This document shows, in pieces, positions 1 to 14,131 of a stretch of 64,000 bases of DNA. The notes under the pieces are model-generated. The model ran no database searches. It worked only from the letters and a program-made list of their open reading frames with translations, and was not told the origin of the DNA. Source of the stretch: Astragalus membranaceus (taxonomy: Eukaryota > Streptophyta > Magnoliopsida > Fabales > Fabaceae). The number at the start of each line of letters is the position of its first letter. Positions within the stretch are counted from its first letter, which is position 1. The translations under genes were made by a program, and so were the position numbers. The DNA lies in contig CM076854.1 in the NCBI GenBank assembly GCA_039519185.1, positions 162,431,434 through 162,495,433 on the forward strand, given 5' to 3'.

Positions 1-138
1 CACGTCGGTGTTTATAAAGCGAGGAGGCTTCACCTCTAGTGTGAACAAAATTCCAAGCCTCCGTCGTCTTCATTGTTAATTAATTAGATAGATATCAATC
101 GCAAACCCAATTTGAAAACCCTCCAATCAAACTCATTA
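1..138 (+). promoter_or_regulatory. 5' flank/UTR of the CPSF-A-like gene
   Basis: This leader region lies upstream of the ATG at 139. It is moderately AT-rich and has no upstream ATG long enough to compete. The promoter proper is probably outside the window, and no TATA box can be assigned. Confidence 0.4.
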
Positions 139-3100
139 ATGGCAGTTTCCGAAGAAGAATGCTCTTCTACGAAACCAGGTCCCTCTTCTACCTCCTCCTC
201 CACTTCGCGCTATTTCCTCTCCAAGTGCGTCCTCAGAGGAAGCGTCGTTCTTCAGGTCCTCTACGCTCATATCCGTTCTCCTTCATCAAACGACATCGTT
301 TTCGGCAAGGTAATTCTTCCTTTCCCTCTTTTCACTTCCCGTTCACTCTTTTTTAGGTTTCCATCGTTGGAGGGATTTTTGGAACCTCAACCCTTTTATT
401 TATGAATAAAATTGTATATTATGGCTAGCTTAATCCAACTGAACTCAACATTTTGGTCAAAATTAGTTTCAACTTCTATAGTTTTTACTTATATTCGTTT
501 GTGATTATTTGCAGGAGACATCCATAGAGTTGGTTGTAATTGATGAGGATGGGAATGTACAATCTGTTTGTGATCAGCCTGTTTTTGGCACCATTAAAGA
601 TCTTGCTATATTGCCATGGAATGAGAGATTTCGTGCCCGTGATCCACAGGTGTGCTAGTCACTAGTCAATCTTCTTCCATTCATTTTTATTTTGTCAACT
701 AATATTTGTTTTGAATGGAATTAGTTATTGTGAGTGTGTATTTCTCTTGATTTATTAGTAATTTAGTACTACTTTTGTTATGTAGATGTGGGGTAAAGAC
801 CTCTTGGTTGCTATATCTGATTCTGGAAAGCTGTCAGTGCTCACATTTAGCAATGAAATGAACAGGTTCAATTTTGTCTTCGTCTTTTCTCATTTTCACT
901 GTATTGGTATTAGGTATTGTTTAGGGTGTATTTTCAGTTTGGTCCGTTAATGTATCATCAGAACATGATAAACTATCATTACAATTAATCAGGAATCACA
1001 TTTTAGGAAAACAATTATGCTGTATATCCCTACTAAGCTTCTGTATTGTTCTTGACGTAACATTGTAGGTTTTTTCCTATAACACATGTTCAGCTATCTA
1101 ATCCTGGAAACACAAGGGATCTTCCGGGAAGAATGCTAGCAATTGATTCAAGGTGATGTCTTTTTTAGTTGAATTTTTTCTTGGAAATTGGAAAGGATCT
1201 CTATTATCTTTCTTGTTATCTTTTAGTTGTGTGTTCTGTTACCGCTCTAAGCATATATTAGTTGCTCTGGAGTTGGTTTGTGAACTTATTCCGGTACAAC
1301 CATTGGGGGGCTCTGTTGATAGCACATTTTTTTCCTCAATATTTATGTGGCTATGATGTATTATCCCCAAAATCAATGTTAGGAAACTGCCGTGCTTTGC
1401 AGCTTGAAACGTTAATTGGGAGTTACCTATTGAGGAAGTGGCATCGTAAATATTCCCGACGACCGATGTTACGGCTGAATACCATAATAGCATGGGACTC
1501 TCCGCATGTGGGCAACATTATAACTGTCGCAGCCCACATATGTTTGTTGTTTTTATGTATGTATCTTGAAATGGTTTGCATAATTAAGTTTTAGACTTAG
1601 ATTTTTCCTTTTCTCTAGCATGCCCCTTCATGCAAAAGTGCTTTGAGCTTGAAACGTGTATGATGAATAAGCCCACCCTACCTGGTTTTGAAATTCAACT
1701 TTTATTGAAAAATGGGAGCAGCTAGGATTGGACTCGTGAGCAGTGTTTTAAGAACTGGCCGGTTGGACCGGTCCGACCGGGAACCGGAAGGGTGGTCGGT
1801 TAGAGTCTCTTAGAATATCGGATATGTCATTAAACCGTGCTGACGGCATCAACTCGGCCTTTGACTCAGTTATTTTTTTGGAAGCTCGGTTAATTTGATG
1901 CGCTGACATAATTTTTGGAAACTCGGTTAATTTAATGTACTAACGTAGGTAACTGCACTGACAGGCCATCTGCACACACCTTTTCAGTTTTTGAAATTAT
2001 TCACATGGAAATGTATTTTATAAAAATGTTAGCTTTTGGAATGGAACCCAGCAACTTGTAGCTGTAGTCTAGCTACTTAACCACTGAACCAATCACTCAT
2101 CTTGTTTATTATCTTACAAATATAATATATATATATATATATCAATCAATTAAAACAGTTATATATTTATACACACCAGTTTGTAGTTCAACTAGTGACC
2201 CGCCGATCCGACCCTTGACCCAATGACCCAATAGCTTGACCGAGTCGATGACCAGTCCGGTTTTTAAAACACTGCTCCTGAGTCCTGACCACATGGTTAG
2301 AGAGGCTCCAATGCCATGTTAAGGTCCAACTTTTCTAAAAGCTTCAGCCGTTAGATGAAGACTCAAATGGTTTTACACCAAACGGAAAAATTCTTTACGG
2401 TGGTAGAAGAGATTCTTTCTTTGATTTTTCCAAGAGCTTCTTCTACTTTGCAGAAGTTACATGGTAATAGGATTTGGTATTTAGATATTCTTGTCTGCAA
2501 TGATCTGGTCAATCATGAATGATTGGTTATGTTATGATGCTTAGTTTCTATGAGATAATTTCAAATTGGGCGAAGAAGCATGCTAAAGTTTTGTGAATAT
2601 TACTAACTCATTTGGTTCTCTTTTCTGCAGTGGTTGTTTTATTGCTGCCAGTGCATATGAAGATCGAGTGGCGCTGTTTTCTATGTCAATGACTGGCAAC
2701 GATATCATTGATGAGGTAAAAATTACTATACCATCCCACATTTCAGAAAAGCCGTGTGTGGGTGTGTTGGAAAAATGCATATATGAATAAAAAATGGCTG
2801 TTTTTTGTGGTATAGGTCATTTGGTAAGCAACCAGATACCTATAAGGAAAACAAATTCATGGTTTCTTAATGCTATAGCCAATGAGTTTTGGCGGATCTA
2901 CAAAAAGATTGGAAGGATCTAATCTAATTAATGTCTTGGTTTACTTTATTGACATTTCATTTTCTTTTTCTTTTCATGATTTGCTATACCTGTAGCAGTA
3001 TTGACTATGTGGCTATATGCTATTCCTATTTTTGTATTTCTAAGTTTTTTGCCGATGATAATTTTATTCCTTTGTCTGAAGAAATCTACTTATGTAATCT

Positions 3101-6100
3101 TTTCTGCTCAACTCTAGAGATTGATATATCCTTCTGAAAGTGAAGGGGCTGCAAGTACCTCCAGAAGCTTGCAAAAATCCAGTATACGTGGCACCATTTG
3201 GAGCATGTGCTTTATTTCACTAGATTCCAGACAACCAAGCAAAGAGAATAATCCTGTATTAGCTATTATTCTAAATAGGTATGATGATTCATTTGTTTGG
3301 CCATTATCAAGAGTTTATTCTAAGTCTTGAAGACAGCTCTATAGTGGAGATTAGCTTCTGTTTCTATTTGTGGTGATGCATGCTTACTGAAAGCCGTACT
3401 TTTTTTTGGCCTACAGGAGGGGAGCACTTCTAAATGAATTGCTATTATTGGAATGGAATGTTAAATCACAGACAATATTTGTTATTTCTCAGTATGTTGA
3501 AGCTGGGCCTTTGGCACATAACATTGTTGAAGTTCCTAACTCTCAGGGACTTGCATTTCTATTCAGAGCTGGTGATGTTCTCTTGATGGATTTTAGAGAT
3601 CCTCGCAATCCATTGTGTGTCCACAGGACTAGCTTGGACTTTTTATCAAATGCCATGGAAGAACAGACTTACGTGGAAGACTCTTGTAAATTACAGGATC
3701 TTGATGATGAACGTTTTAGTGCTGCTGCATGTGCTTTGCTACAGCTGGGTGATTATGATCCTATGTGCGTAGACAGTGACAATGGTAGTACTAATTCAGG
3801 TCACAAGTACATATGCTCTTGGAGTTGGGAACCTGAAAAAAATAATGTTCCTAGGATGATCTTTTGTGTAGATACTGGAGAATTTTTTATGGCTGATGTT
3901 TTTTTCGATTCTGATGGCCCTAAGGTTAGTCTTTCTGAGTGTCTCTATAAAGGTCCACCTTGTAAAGAACTTTTGTGGGTTAAAGGTGAATATCTAGCCG
4001 CAATTGTTGAAATGGGGGATGGTATTGTCCTGAAATTGAAAGATGGAAGACTATGCTTTACAAACCCTATCCAAAACATTGCACCGATATTAGATATGGC
4101 AGTTGGGAATTATCATGATGAGAAGCATGACCAAATGTTTGCTTGTTGTGGTGTGGCACCAGAGGGGTCATTAAGGATTATTCAAAGTGGTATCAATGTA
4201 GAAAAGCTACTCAAGACTGCCTCTATATATGAAGGGGTAGCCGGTACTTGGACTATCCGAATGAAAGTTACTGATTCATATCATTCTTTTCTTGTTCTAT
4301 CATTTCTTGGAGAGACCAGAATATTGTCGGTTGGATTAAGTTTTACTGATGTGACGGATTCAGTTGGTTTCCAACCTAATGTCTGTACTTTGGCATGTGG
4401 CCTTGTAAGTGATGCTTTACTTGTTCAGATCTACCAATCTACTGTTAAGCTTTGTTTGCCTACTAAAGCTGCTCATTCTGAAGGTATCCCTTTGTCATCT
4501 CCCATTTGCACATCTTGGTCCCCAAACAATCTAAATATCAGTTTGGGGGCAGTTGGGCATAATTTCATTGTTGTGTCAACCTCTAACCCATGCTTTTTGA
4601 TTATCCTTGGGGTTAGATTGCTATCGGCCTATCAATATGAGATTTATGAAATGCACCATTTGGGATTGCAGAATGAATTGTCATGCATTTCCATCCCTGG
4701 ACAAAGAATAGGGATGAAACAATCAAATTCATCCATTTCAGAAAATAATAGATGCATCGCTTCTTTTCCAAGTGGAGTGGACACCGATAAAACCTTTGTT
4801 ATTGGCACACATAGGCCTTCTGTGGAAATTTGGTCTTTTGCTCCAGATGGAGTTACAGTAGTTGCTTGCGGGACAATTTCATTATCAAGTACAATAGGGA
4901 CTGCTAAAAGTTTTTGTATACCTCAAGATGTACGCCTTGTATTTGTTGATAAGTATTATGTTCTTGCTGGATTGAGGAACGGAATGCTCCTTCGCTTTGA
5001 GTGGCCAGCAGAATCGTCTCATTCATCACCAATAAATGTGGTGGACACTGCTCTATCTTCTATTAATTTGGTAAATTCTATGACTAAGGCTTTCGACAAG
5101 AGAAATAACCTTCCTTCCATGCTTCAATTGATCGCCATTCGTCGCATTGGCATTACTCCAGTTTTCTTGGTGCCCCTGGAGGACACACTTGATACTGATT
5201 TGATTGCACTGAGCGACAGGGCTTGGTTGTTGCATAGTGCAAGACACAGCCTTTCCTATACTTCTATCTCATTTCAACAGTCCTCACATGTAACTCCTGT
5301 TTGCTCTGTTGAGTGTCCAAAAGGAATATTATTTGTTGCAGAAAACAGTTTACATCTGGTAAGAAAATCATACTACAATATTGCTGCTGCCACATGACTT
5401 TATACCTCTATTTCTTTGGTCTCTTTCTTTTATAGCTTATAGTGCATTGGAAGATGCTTTTAAATTGCAGATTTAAATGCGTGAGAAGTCCTAAGATATA
5501 TTATTTGTGTTGTTATTACTTCCAATTATTTAAGTCATGAGATGCTGGAGACATAACAGTTTTTTGGAGGGTCTCATCGCATTTTTTACATGAGAAACAT
5601 ATATTTTTGGTGATCAGACAAATTTATATCACATTTCTTAAACATTTTTCCTCACCAACAAACAACCACGGTTTTCATTCCTGATTTTGTATGGTTCTTC
5701 ATGTATGTGTTGTTATCTTAACTTACACCACTGAATTTATCATTTGACGCTTTAGGTGGAGATGGTCCATAGCAAGAGACTTAATATGCGAAAGTTTCAT
5801 TTAGAGGGTACTCCACGGAAGGTCCTTTATCACAATGAAAGTCGGATGTTGCTTGTGATGAGGACTGATCTAAATTACGGTACATGTTTGTCTGACATAT
5901 GTTGTGTGGATCCCCTAAGCGGGTTAGTACTGTCATCTTTTAGACTTGAAGTTGGAGAAACTGGAAGATCCATGGAATTAGTAAGGTTTGGAAGTGAGCA
6001 AGTGCTTGTGGTTGGAACCAGTCTGACTTCTGGTCCAGGCGTAATGCCGAGTGGTGAAGCTGAGAGGTATAACATTAAGCTTTCCTTTTCTTTTTACTTT

Positions 6101-9100
6101 CCCTAAGGTTTTATATTACACAAGCTAAATGGTGGGATTTTCTTTGCCGCTTACTATCAAATTGCTAGTTACTTATCTTTTTGTGAATTGCATATGGCTT
6201 TTATGACAAATGAGCTGAGCTCCCAGTGAGCTTCTTGCAAGTTCCTTTCCAAGGAATGTGCATACTTCTACTCACCTAAAAAATAGTTTGGCTCATGCAT
6301 CACGCACAGCTCTGAGTCTTACAAGTATGCAATAAAGCAGTATTTGTATGCTAAAGAATAAAGATACTCGTATTATCTATGAAATAAATTTTCTAAAGTT
6401 AGCTTTATGTAGAAATCAGTGACCTCAAGTTTCTACTACTCTGGACTTATTTATCAGAAAAATACCTACTTTCACACTTTTTAAGGACGGTAGTTAAGTA
6501 TATTTAATTTTCTTGATTACATGTAAAAAAAGGAAGTAGATTTGCTAAATTTCCCCTTATTATAATAATCTTCTACTCACAATATTAAAGACTTAATTAA
6601 GAGAATTTTTGAAATAACATTAAATATAGATAAATTAGTTGATATTTGCTTATATCCAACAAATGTAGACCCTTTTTTTTGCTTGTAATCGAGTCCGGAA
6701 GGAGTACCTTTGACCTGTTAATATAGGACCTGAAAGTTATACCTTCGTTTTTCCTCATTAATAAAGTCTGTAGTGTACATTTGCTTGAAAAGGACACTGT
6801 ATTCTTCTGAATAGGCGTTATCCTTTCCTGATAGATATAAACAAAATGGAACCGAGAATTTATACAATGTGGTATATGGCATGCAGGATTTGTTTGTTGC
6901 ATTACTGCTACCATTGAAAAAATAATAACTCCAATTTAGCAATAATTAATAATTAATAGATGTACATATGAAGCTGTCGGCCTCTAATATAATCTGTCTT
7001 TCAACATCAACAATTCAAGAATGATATTTTTGGAATACATCCATCTAAACATATATTTTGCAAAAATAATAACACGAAGTGCCTGGGGTGATTTTTCCAA
7101 AATTATCTAAAATCTTCATAGCCACAAATGTTTGGCATCTTTACATTTACTTAGACAATCCTATACTGCATATGTGATGGCAAAACAAGTCAATATGTTC
7201 TTACTGTTGTCCAATAGTTATGATTATGGAAATTTATACATTTCACAATGATTGCCGTATTCTAATAGGATGCTTCTTTGACAGTGCCAAGGGTCGTCTT
7301 CTTGTTCTCTGCCTTGATCACGTGCTAAATTCAGATAGTGGTTCAGTGACATTCTGTTCGAAGGCAGGGGCATCATCTCAAAAAAGTTCACCTTTCCATG
7401 AAATTGTTGCGTATGCTCCTGAACAGCTATCAAGCAGCAGCCCTGGCAGTAGCCCTGATGATAATAGTTTTGATGGCATCAAACTTGATGAAAATGAAAT
7501 GTGGCAGTTCCGTTTGTCTTATGCAACTACATGGCAGGGAATGGTACTTGCTATCTGTCCTTACCTTGATCGATACTTCTTGGCATCTGCTGGCAATTCT
7601 GTAAGTTGAAAAGCTATTGCATTTTTCCCATCCATTTTACTCCCTCACTGTCCCATCCTTTCTCAATTCTCTCTCTGGACATAAGAAAACTATGTATCCA
7701 CATTTGGTTATAGCCTTCTCATCAAATTATTTTCTTGTTATTCAGTTCTTTGTCTGTGGTTTCCCAAATGACACTCCTCGGAAAGTGAAACGGTATGCTA
7801 TGGGAAGGACACGCTACATAATAAGATCTTTGACTGCACATTTTACTAGAATTGCAGTTGGTGATGGTCGTGATGGTATCATTTTCTTTTCTTACCATGA
7901 GGTGAGTGGTGATGGCTATCTCTACTGTTTTAATTTTCCTTTCAAAACTAAAAATGAAAGGGGAACAGGAACATGTATGTAGGCTTGCTTTTCACGGAAT
8001 CTCTCTGAGAGGTTTGCATAAGGATTGGAGAGCAAATCTGTTTTAATGATCTACTTATTTTGAGTTTTCAGCTATTGAGGCTAACTTATCAAACCATCCT
8101 TTGTATTCAATTCTTTGTAATAAAATTTCATATTTTTTGTGCCTCACACAAAGCCTTTTCCTTTTGTACAAAACACAGCCTTTTCCTGACGGGGTTGGCT
8201 ACACATTCATTTACTTTTGTATTGCAAAATATTTTATGATATTGATGCTCAACACAGCAAGATAATGGTCCTCTTGTATTGATATTCTGTTATTGTTGAT
8301 AAGAAAAGCCAATGCTGAAGTTGTTTAATATGAATCGTCTATGCTAGGAAGCAAAAAAACTGGAGCAACTTTACGGTGACCCATCACAGAGGTTAGTTGC
8401 TGATTGCGTTCTCATGGATGATAATACAGCTGTTGTTTCAGATCGTAAAGGAAGCATAACTGTTTTATGTTCAGATCATTTGGAAGGTAAGCCTGTTGTG
8501 TAATTTGATTCGTATTAGCCACACAAAGTCTTCGGAATTTTATTTTCTTTTTCTTTTGACGAATGGAATTTTATTTTCTCTGGGACCAGTTATCAAAATA
8601 TGAAATTGTGTCATTTTGTTAAAAACCAAAATATTAAGGATGTACTTCTGGTTGTCTAGAGAAATACATCAAATCTGTTTTGTTAAACATTTGCCTGATC
8701 GTATTATACAGAATGGTCTTCCTAGATACTGGTGTAATAAATAATAAATACAGTTTCGTTTGTAAATATTGGGAGACCTTGTAGTAGTTTGTATATGACT
8801 GCTATCTTTTTTCACAGCTTGAGTACCACCAACCTTTCATATTGTGAATGCATTGTGCAGTTTGTACTTTGTACCAAAGTTGAAGATTTTTATGCTTTAT
8901 AGGGAAGCAATATGTTAATATTGTTCGCGCTTAAGAATTTTAAAGAAACTTATTTTGCTATCAGCGTGATTAGAGCTGTTAGTTAATTAAAATTTTAACT
9001 GTATTTTGTTATTGGTCATCTGCATCAGACAATGCAAGTCCAGAATGCAATTTGAGACTAAGCTGTGCTTATTTCATGGCTGAGGTAGCTATGAGCATCC

Positions 9101-12100
9101 GGAAGGTATATCCTTTAAATTTCCTGGAAGAATAATTATTAGTTTGCATTAAATGTCACCACTCCTTGATAGAAATTCGATTTAAAGCAGCAGATGCAGT
9201 GCGCTGTAATCAAACACCATAGTATCGTAAATTAGTCTGCAAGCGATAGCTTTGATATAGCATATGAGATACTACTAATTATTTATTAAATGTTAAATAA
9301 TAATTACGTTTTGTTGTGTGTAAATTAGACGTAATTTACGTTTTGTTTGGTAATAGTTTTTGTTTTTCATTGCAGGGTTCATATTCATACAGGCTTCCAG
9401 CTGATGATGTTTTTCCAGGTGGCATTGGCCCCAAGACAAATGTTGACTCACTAGAACATACTATTATTGCTAGTACTCTGTTAGGAAGCATAATGATCTT
9501 CATTCCTTTGTCAAGGTATGAATTATTATGCCAGCAACTCTTTAAATTGTTGGGGGCAGATTAGTGATTGCCTGAATTTTTTTTTTCAAGTATGAAAGTT
9601 GGTTGTGATAGGTGTTTGGATCCTCTCCTTCCCTTCTTCCTCTCCATCACAAAATACAAGGGTGGGATGAGAGAGAAAATAATTAAAACATTATAAATAA
9701 TGATGAGAGAGAGTGGATTTAAGAGAGAGAGAGAGAGAGAGAGAAGATGTAGGGTGAGTGGAAAGGAGAGGATCCAAATCCGTTGTGATAGATATAGCAG
9801 TTCAGGTATGACTTATTTAGTACTTGAAGGATTTAATGGTTCGTGTTCTCTGGCCTTGCAAATAATCTGATTGGATTAGGATATAATTTTGTCCCAACAG
9901 AGACGTCTTGTGCTCAATGTTAATTTCTTAAAGTGGTGGGGACATATCTGGCATGGCCTCAAAGGTGGCAGGGACATGTGCCACTGAAGGATACTGGTGA
10001 CAATGATATGTCTATAGTAGTCGTGCGGCTTGGGGGGGTCACAAGAGGGGTCTCTGATGTGACAGGCTCAAGAGGAACAATCACAGGAGGCACGTGGATG
10101 ACTACAGCAAGAGGCTCGGGAAGCAAGTGGCTCAACTCAAAGGAAGGAAGGGTCGGCCTCAAAAAAGGCAACATCAGCCAATATAAGATAACGTTGAAAA
10201 ATCGGGGAATAATAACAATAGCCTTTTTGGGACAAATTATAACCAAGAAAGACATACTTGAGTGAACAAGTTGAGGGTTTGTCGAGACCAAGAGAGAGGT
10301 TGTGGACAAATATTATGATTGATAAGGGTTTTGTCATCAAAGACAGGAGAGGGTTTTGTCATCAAAGACAGGAGAGGGCACGCGATTGATAAGATAACAC
10401 ACCAATATCATAAAACAACATTCCCCCCGAAATCGAGATGGGACGTTACCATGAAGAAGAGCAATCTGGGTGGTTTCAATGAGGTGTTGATTCTTGCGTT
10501 CGGCGTCCCAATTTTTGAGGTGTATGAGCACAAGACATTTGATGAAGAATGGCATTAGACAAATATTCAGACATTATCAATATGCAAAGAGCGGATGGAT
10601 ACACAAAATTGAGTTTTTATCTCCTGATGAAATTGCTCAAAAATATAAAATGATTCAGATTTATTTTCCAACAAAAACAATGATGTACTGTGTGAAAGAT
10701 CATCAATAAAAGTAACAAAATATCTGTAGTCTAAAGTAGAAGTAGTGCGAGAAGGACCCTAAACATCAAAGTGAACTAAAGCAAAAGGGGATGAAACTCA
10801 TTTGTTGACTCGACTCGATTGGGAAACTGACCACGAGTTTTTTTATCTAGTTGACACGACTCTCACAATGTAAACTAGTACACTTTGAAAGGTTGGGTAC
10901 CAACTTTTGAAGTTTTATAAGACCGGATGACCCAATTGAGCATATATGGTGAGAGGGGAATCAATGGTAGAGCACACTTGAGGTAAGGTAGAGAAAGAGT
11001 AAAGGCCATGAGACTCTCATCTGTTGTCAATTGTTCGTCATGAACGGTCCTGAAAGGAAAAACTGTCTTTAGTAAAGGTAACGATGTAGTCATGAGAACA
11101 AGTCAAACGATTAACAATGAGTTTCAAGTGAGCCCATATACTTGGTTTATTTATTTTTTTTGGTTGTTTTCGTGGTAGCAACTACATGCATGAGTTTATA
11201 CAATGTTGAGAGTAAAAAGAGAGAGACGTGCTGAAACCGTTTGTAAGCAAATCATAGTTAGTTGGCTCCTTCTCGGCAAATGTCAGTGTCGAAAAAATTC
11301 AGCAAATCATAGTTATAATCATATTCTGTTGAAATATTTAGATTCTGGATACTGGAATATACGATCTTCAGCTTTCAAAGGATTAACAAGTTGGCTTTTT
11401 TCTGGATGGGGTTCAAATTTTGACATGTCTGATAAAACAATTTATTTCATGATAGGGAAGAATATGAGCTCTTAGAAGCTGTGCAAGCAAGACTTGTTGT
11501 CCACCATTTGACTGCGCCTGTTCTTGGAAATGATCACAATGAGTTCCGGACCCGTGAAAATCCAGTAAGAACTATGTATTGAATTCAGTCTAAATTTGCA
11601 TTCAATGCTTTTCGTTATCGGATGTTTTCATAAAAATATATTAGTAGCGTTCACGGTTTAATTACTTCATTACAAGGTTATTAGTGAAAGTTTCACCTAC
11701 AGGATGACATCTTTCTGCCTCTAGTTTTGAATAGCTGCTTACAATCTCTACTAATTTTGAAATCCTACTATTTTTTGAACTTATATATACAAGTTATTCC
11801 CATTTTCCTTCGAGTTCTTCATGCTGTTATCAAGTCCAATATCTTACTCTCATACTGTTAGTGGAATATGATTACATTTCTTGAGCTCTTCTGAAAAGCT
11901 TCTGAAAGCATTGTGGTCATGAAGGTGATGGTTTATTGTCTTGTGATGATTAGTTTTAATTAAATTCCATTTAGGTAAATAAGCATTGATTGATTAAATG
12001 ATCTTCAATTCATGTCATCTATTTTGCTGACATACTTTATATCAGGTTGGAGTACCCAAGATACTTGATGGGGACATGTTGACTCAGTTTCTGGAGCTAA

Positions 12101-12237
12101 CAAGTATGCAGCAACATACCATTTTGTCTTCGGAGCCACCCGAGATGGTAAAACAAAGTTTGAAGCCACTCCTACCCCGGTTTTCGGTGAATCAAGTGGT
12201 TCATCTTCTTGAGCGAGTTCATTATGCACTGAACTAA
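139..12237 (+). CDS. CPSF-A / DDB1-superfamily protein (SF3b3/CPSF160-like), complete, 15 exons
   Basis: Exons: 139-309, 515-649, 786-865, 1069-1152, 2631-2715, 3118-3278, 3417-5358, 5756-6066, 7285-7600, 7746-7901, 8348-8486, 9029-9105, 9376-9515, 11456-11564, 12046-12237. All introns are GT..AG, and the sum is 4098 bp (1365 aa plus stop). The start is the first in-frame ATG with acceptable context. The product resembles the plant protein typified by Arabidopsis At3g11960 (about 1.38 kaa): an N-terminal MMS1-like beta-propeller half, most of it in the single 1.9-kb exon (residues ~239-886), and a C-terminal CPSF_A domain (roughly residues 1000-1330) with blocks such as GEAESAKGRLLVLCLDH and RLVADCVLMDDNTAVVSDRK. 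The family includes DDB1, CPSF160 and SF3b130, nuclear scaffolds in RNA processing or CUL4 complexes. The specific partner of this branch is not settled, so the RNA-processing role is family inference. Introns 4 and 13 carry transposons; the coding frame is intact. Confidence 0.9.
1741..2274. mobile_element. hAT-type MITE in intron 4 of the CPSF-A-like gene
   Basis: The left end reads cagtgttttaagaactgg and the right end is its inverted counterpart, ...tttttaaaacactg. It is flanked by 8-bp near-identical direct repeats, ctcgtgag (1733-1740) and ctcctgag (2275-2282), the size hAT elements make. The interior has 'ccggttggaccggtccgacc' repeats but no transposase, so it is non-autonomous. A short (AT) run lies at about 2126-2142. 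Confidence 0.8.
9611..9781. mobile_element. 171-bp GA-rich MITE with 9-bp target duplication, intron 13
   Basis: The inverted ends (ttggatcctctcctt and aaggagaggatccaa) enclose a (GA)n-rich core. The perfect 9-bp direct repeat gttgtgata lies at 9602-9610 and 9782-9790. A 9-bp duplication fits Mutator-like elements. There is no coding capacity. Confidence 0.75.
9950..11090 (-). mobile_element. Ty1/copia integrase fragment (decayed), intron 13
   Basis: On the minus strand, with several frame breaks, this stretch reads copia integrase core-like text (FVTFIDD, FEQFHQEIKTQFCVSI), then the conserved post-core piece (CYLINRVPSPVF), then SLKYVFLGYNLSQKGY, and finally a Pro/Ser-rich linker that normally precedes the reverse transcriptase. 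No LTRs, protease, reverse transcriptase or RNase H were found. It is therefore an internal fragment opposite to the host gene. The boundaries are approximate. Confidence 0.75.
10326..10375. repeat. Two tandem 25-bp units inside the copia fragment
   Basis: The unit beginning gggttttgtcatcaaagaca occurs twice back to back (10326-10350 and 10351-10375). It is a local duplication after insertion that breaks the integrase frame. Confidence 0.85.
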
Positions 12238-14119
12238 ATACACCTTTTATTTCCCATCCATCTTTTTTTCTTCCAACGTTATGTGCGAAGCGGAATATCT
12301 ATATGCAGTTGAGTGCCTCACAAGGTAGTGTCTGGTATTGAACATAAATTTGTGGTTATCCTACCACTAATGTGCACCAGTTAACATGCATATGGAAAGG
12401 TTCATGGTTGGGTGAGGTCACAGCTGAGGCCAATGTATTGTTATTGGAGAAAAAGGTCTTTGGCCTAATAAATTGTACATCAATGAAATTAGTGAGCAAC
12501 ATTCTTTTTTTATTTTATAGTTATTTTCTTTATTAAAGGTTTTGAACTGTAATAATAGTGTATATTCAATAAAAGAATTGAGTTTTTAGCCTCCCAGATT
12601 TTGCTTTTAAGACCGGATCATCATTTTGCATTTCCATTGTCCTCTGACTCGGCTGCTTGCATTTTTGCACCCATTTTTTGGGTCACGCACTTATGGCACT
12701 TATTCCATTTTCTGGTGCTACTCAAACAAAAATTTCATACCGTGTGCCTTTCTGTCTACATATTTACACAAAAAAAGATTTATTGCTAAGTGTAACTTTT
12801 AGGTATTGTCCTATTTTGCAGTCTTCCAATAGTATGCTGTCATTTCATTTAATGAGTTTAAAATACAATTTGTAATACTCATAAAATGATGTGACACCGT
12901 ATTATTGAACACATGTGTACAATATTTACACAGATGAAGCATACAATTAAATCATGTTGCTAAATATATGTCTATATTTAACAATGTATTTATTTTTAAC
13001 ACATTTAACATTTTTTTCATGAGTGGTTTATCTTTAAAAAAGTCTAAGGGGCCTGCTTAAAAGAAATATCAACGATAATGAGTTTGTTGAAAAGTATTGG
13101 TTTACTTTATAAAGATATTTCCTATTTTGATTTTCTGAAATTTATATTAATTTTAACTTGCTAACAAGAAAACAATAGAATACAAAATGTTAAAAAAAAG
13201 TTGTTTGCATTATTCTCGGAAATAATGGTTCACTTTAAGACTCTCAACTTATTTTTTTTTTTTGACAATAAGACTCAACTTATTAGCAAGTTAAAGTGAA
13301 CACATTTTCAAAATCAAAACCAAAAATGTTTTAACAAAGTAGCATTTTGTTAGTATATAACACGTATAAATCATACATTAAGTAAAATACAAAATTCATT
13401 CTCAAAACATATTTACAGTTATAGGACATGTGGGCAATTTCCCCCACAAGGTAATATTCATCTTAAAAAACAAAAATTCTCAATTTTTTTTCTCCCATAA
13501 AAGAATAGGCGTTGCCCTCATGAGGCAAATTATTTTAAATGAGTGTGTAGAGTTATAAGAAAGAGAAAGTTGATACTAATTTTATCTCTTTATTTTTGAG
13601 GTTTTTACGGTTCTTCTAACACTAAATACACAAAGATAACACAACGCATCAAATTTAGGAGCTTGGGGTTTAGGATTTTTTGTCACAAAATCATGTATTT
13701 TGACAAATTTTTAATATTCTTCTTTTGTCAAAATATTATCAACTATTTTCTTGCCCCACCAAGAAAAATTTCCGCCACTAACTCCACAAACAATACGACC
13801 ATAGCTTTATGAAGTCCGTGACATGTTCTTCAAAGAAGTCACACCACAAAACATTAGTTTGCTTTGTGCAATAGTAGTAAAATTATCACAGAAAATGAAC
13901 AATGAATGTGGTAAGGTAAGAGAAACACACAAGTAGAGCAGTTCACAATACTCAAGACATGAAAAAACACAAATATATATCATCAAATCAATAAGTCAGA
14001 GTCAGACACATCAATTGTAAACCACGACCAGATAATCAAAGTTTCATCAGTTGAATATTCATAATGGCCCTGAGACCACACAGACACAAAACACTCAAAT
14101 AAACTACACGCTAAACAAA
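12238..14119. other. Intergenic/3' region, no gene seen
   Basis: AT-rich spacer after the CPSF-A stop. The first 200-300 bp are probably its 3' UTR. Between about 13110 and 13330 there is a weak inverted similarity ('taacttgctaac' versus 'ttagcaagttaa'). No coding region, RNA gene or clean element boundary could be supported. Confidence 0.5.
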
Positions 14120-14131
14120 GTTTGCAAAACA

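Noticed and set aside
5053..5247. Minus-strand open frame within the CPSF-A-like large exon
   Set aside because: Shadow of the plus-strand coding exon.
12601..12875. Short hydrophobic open frames after the CPSF-A-like gene
   Set aside because: AT-rich spacer without splice-consistent continuation or known domain.
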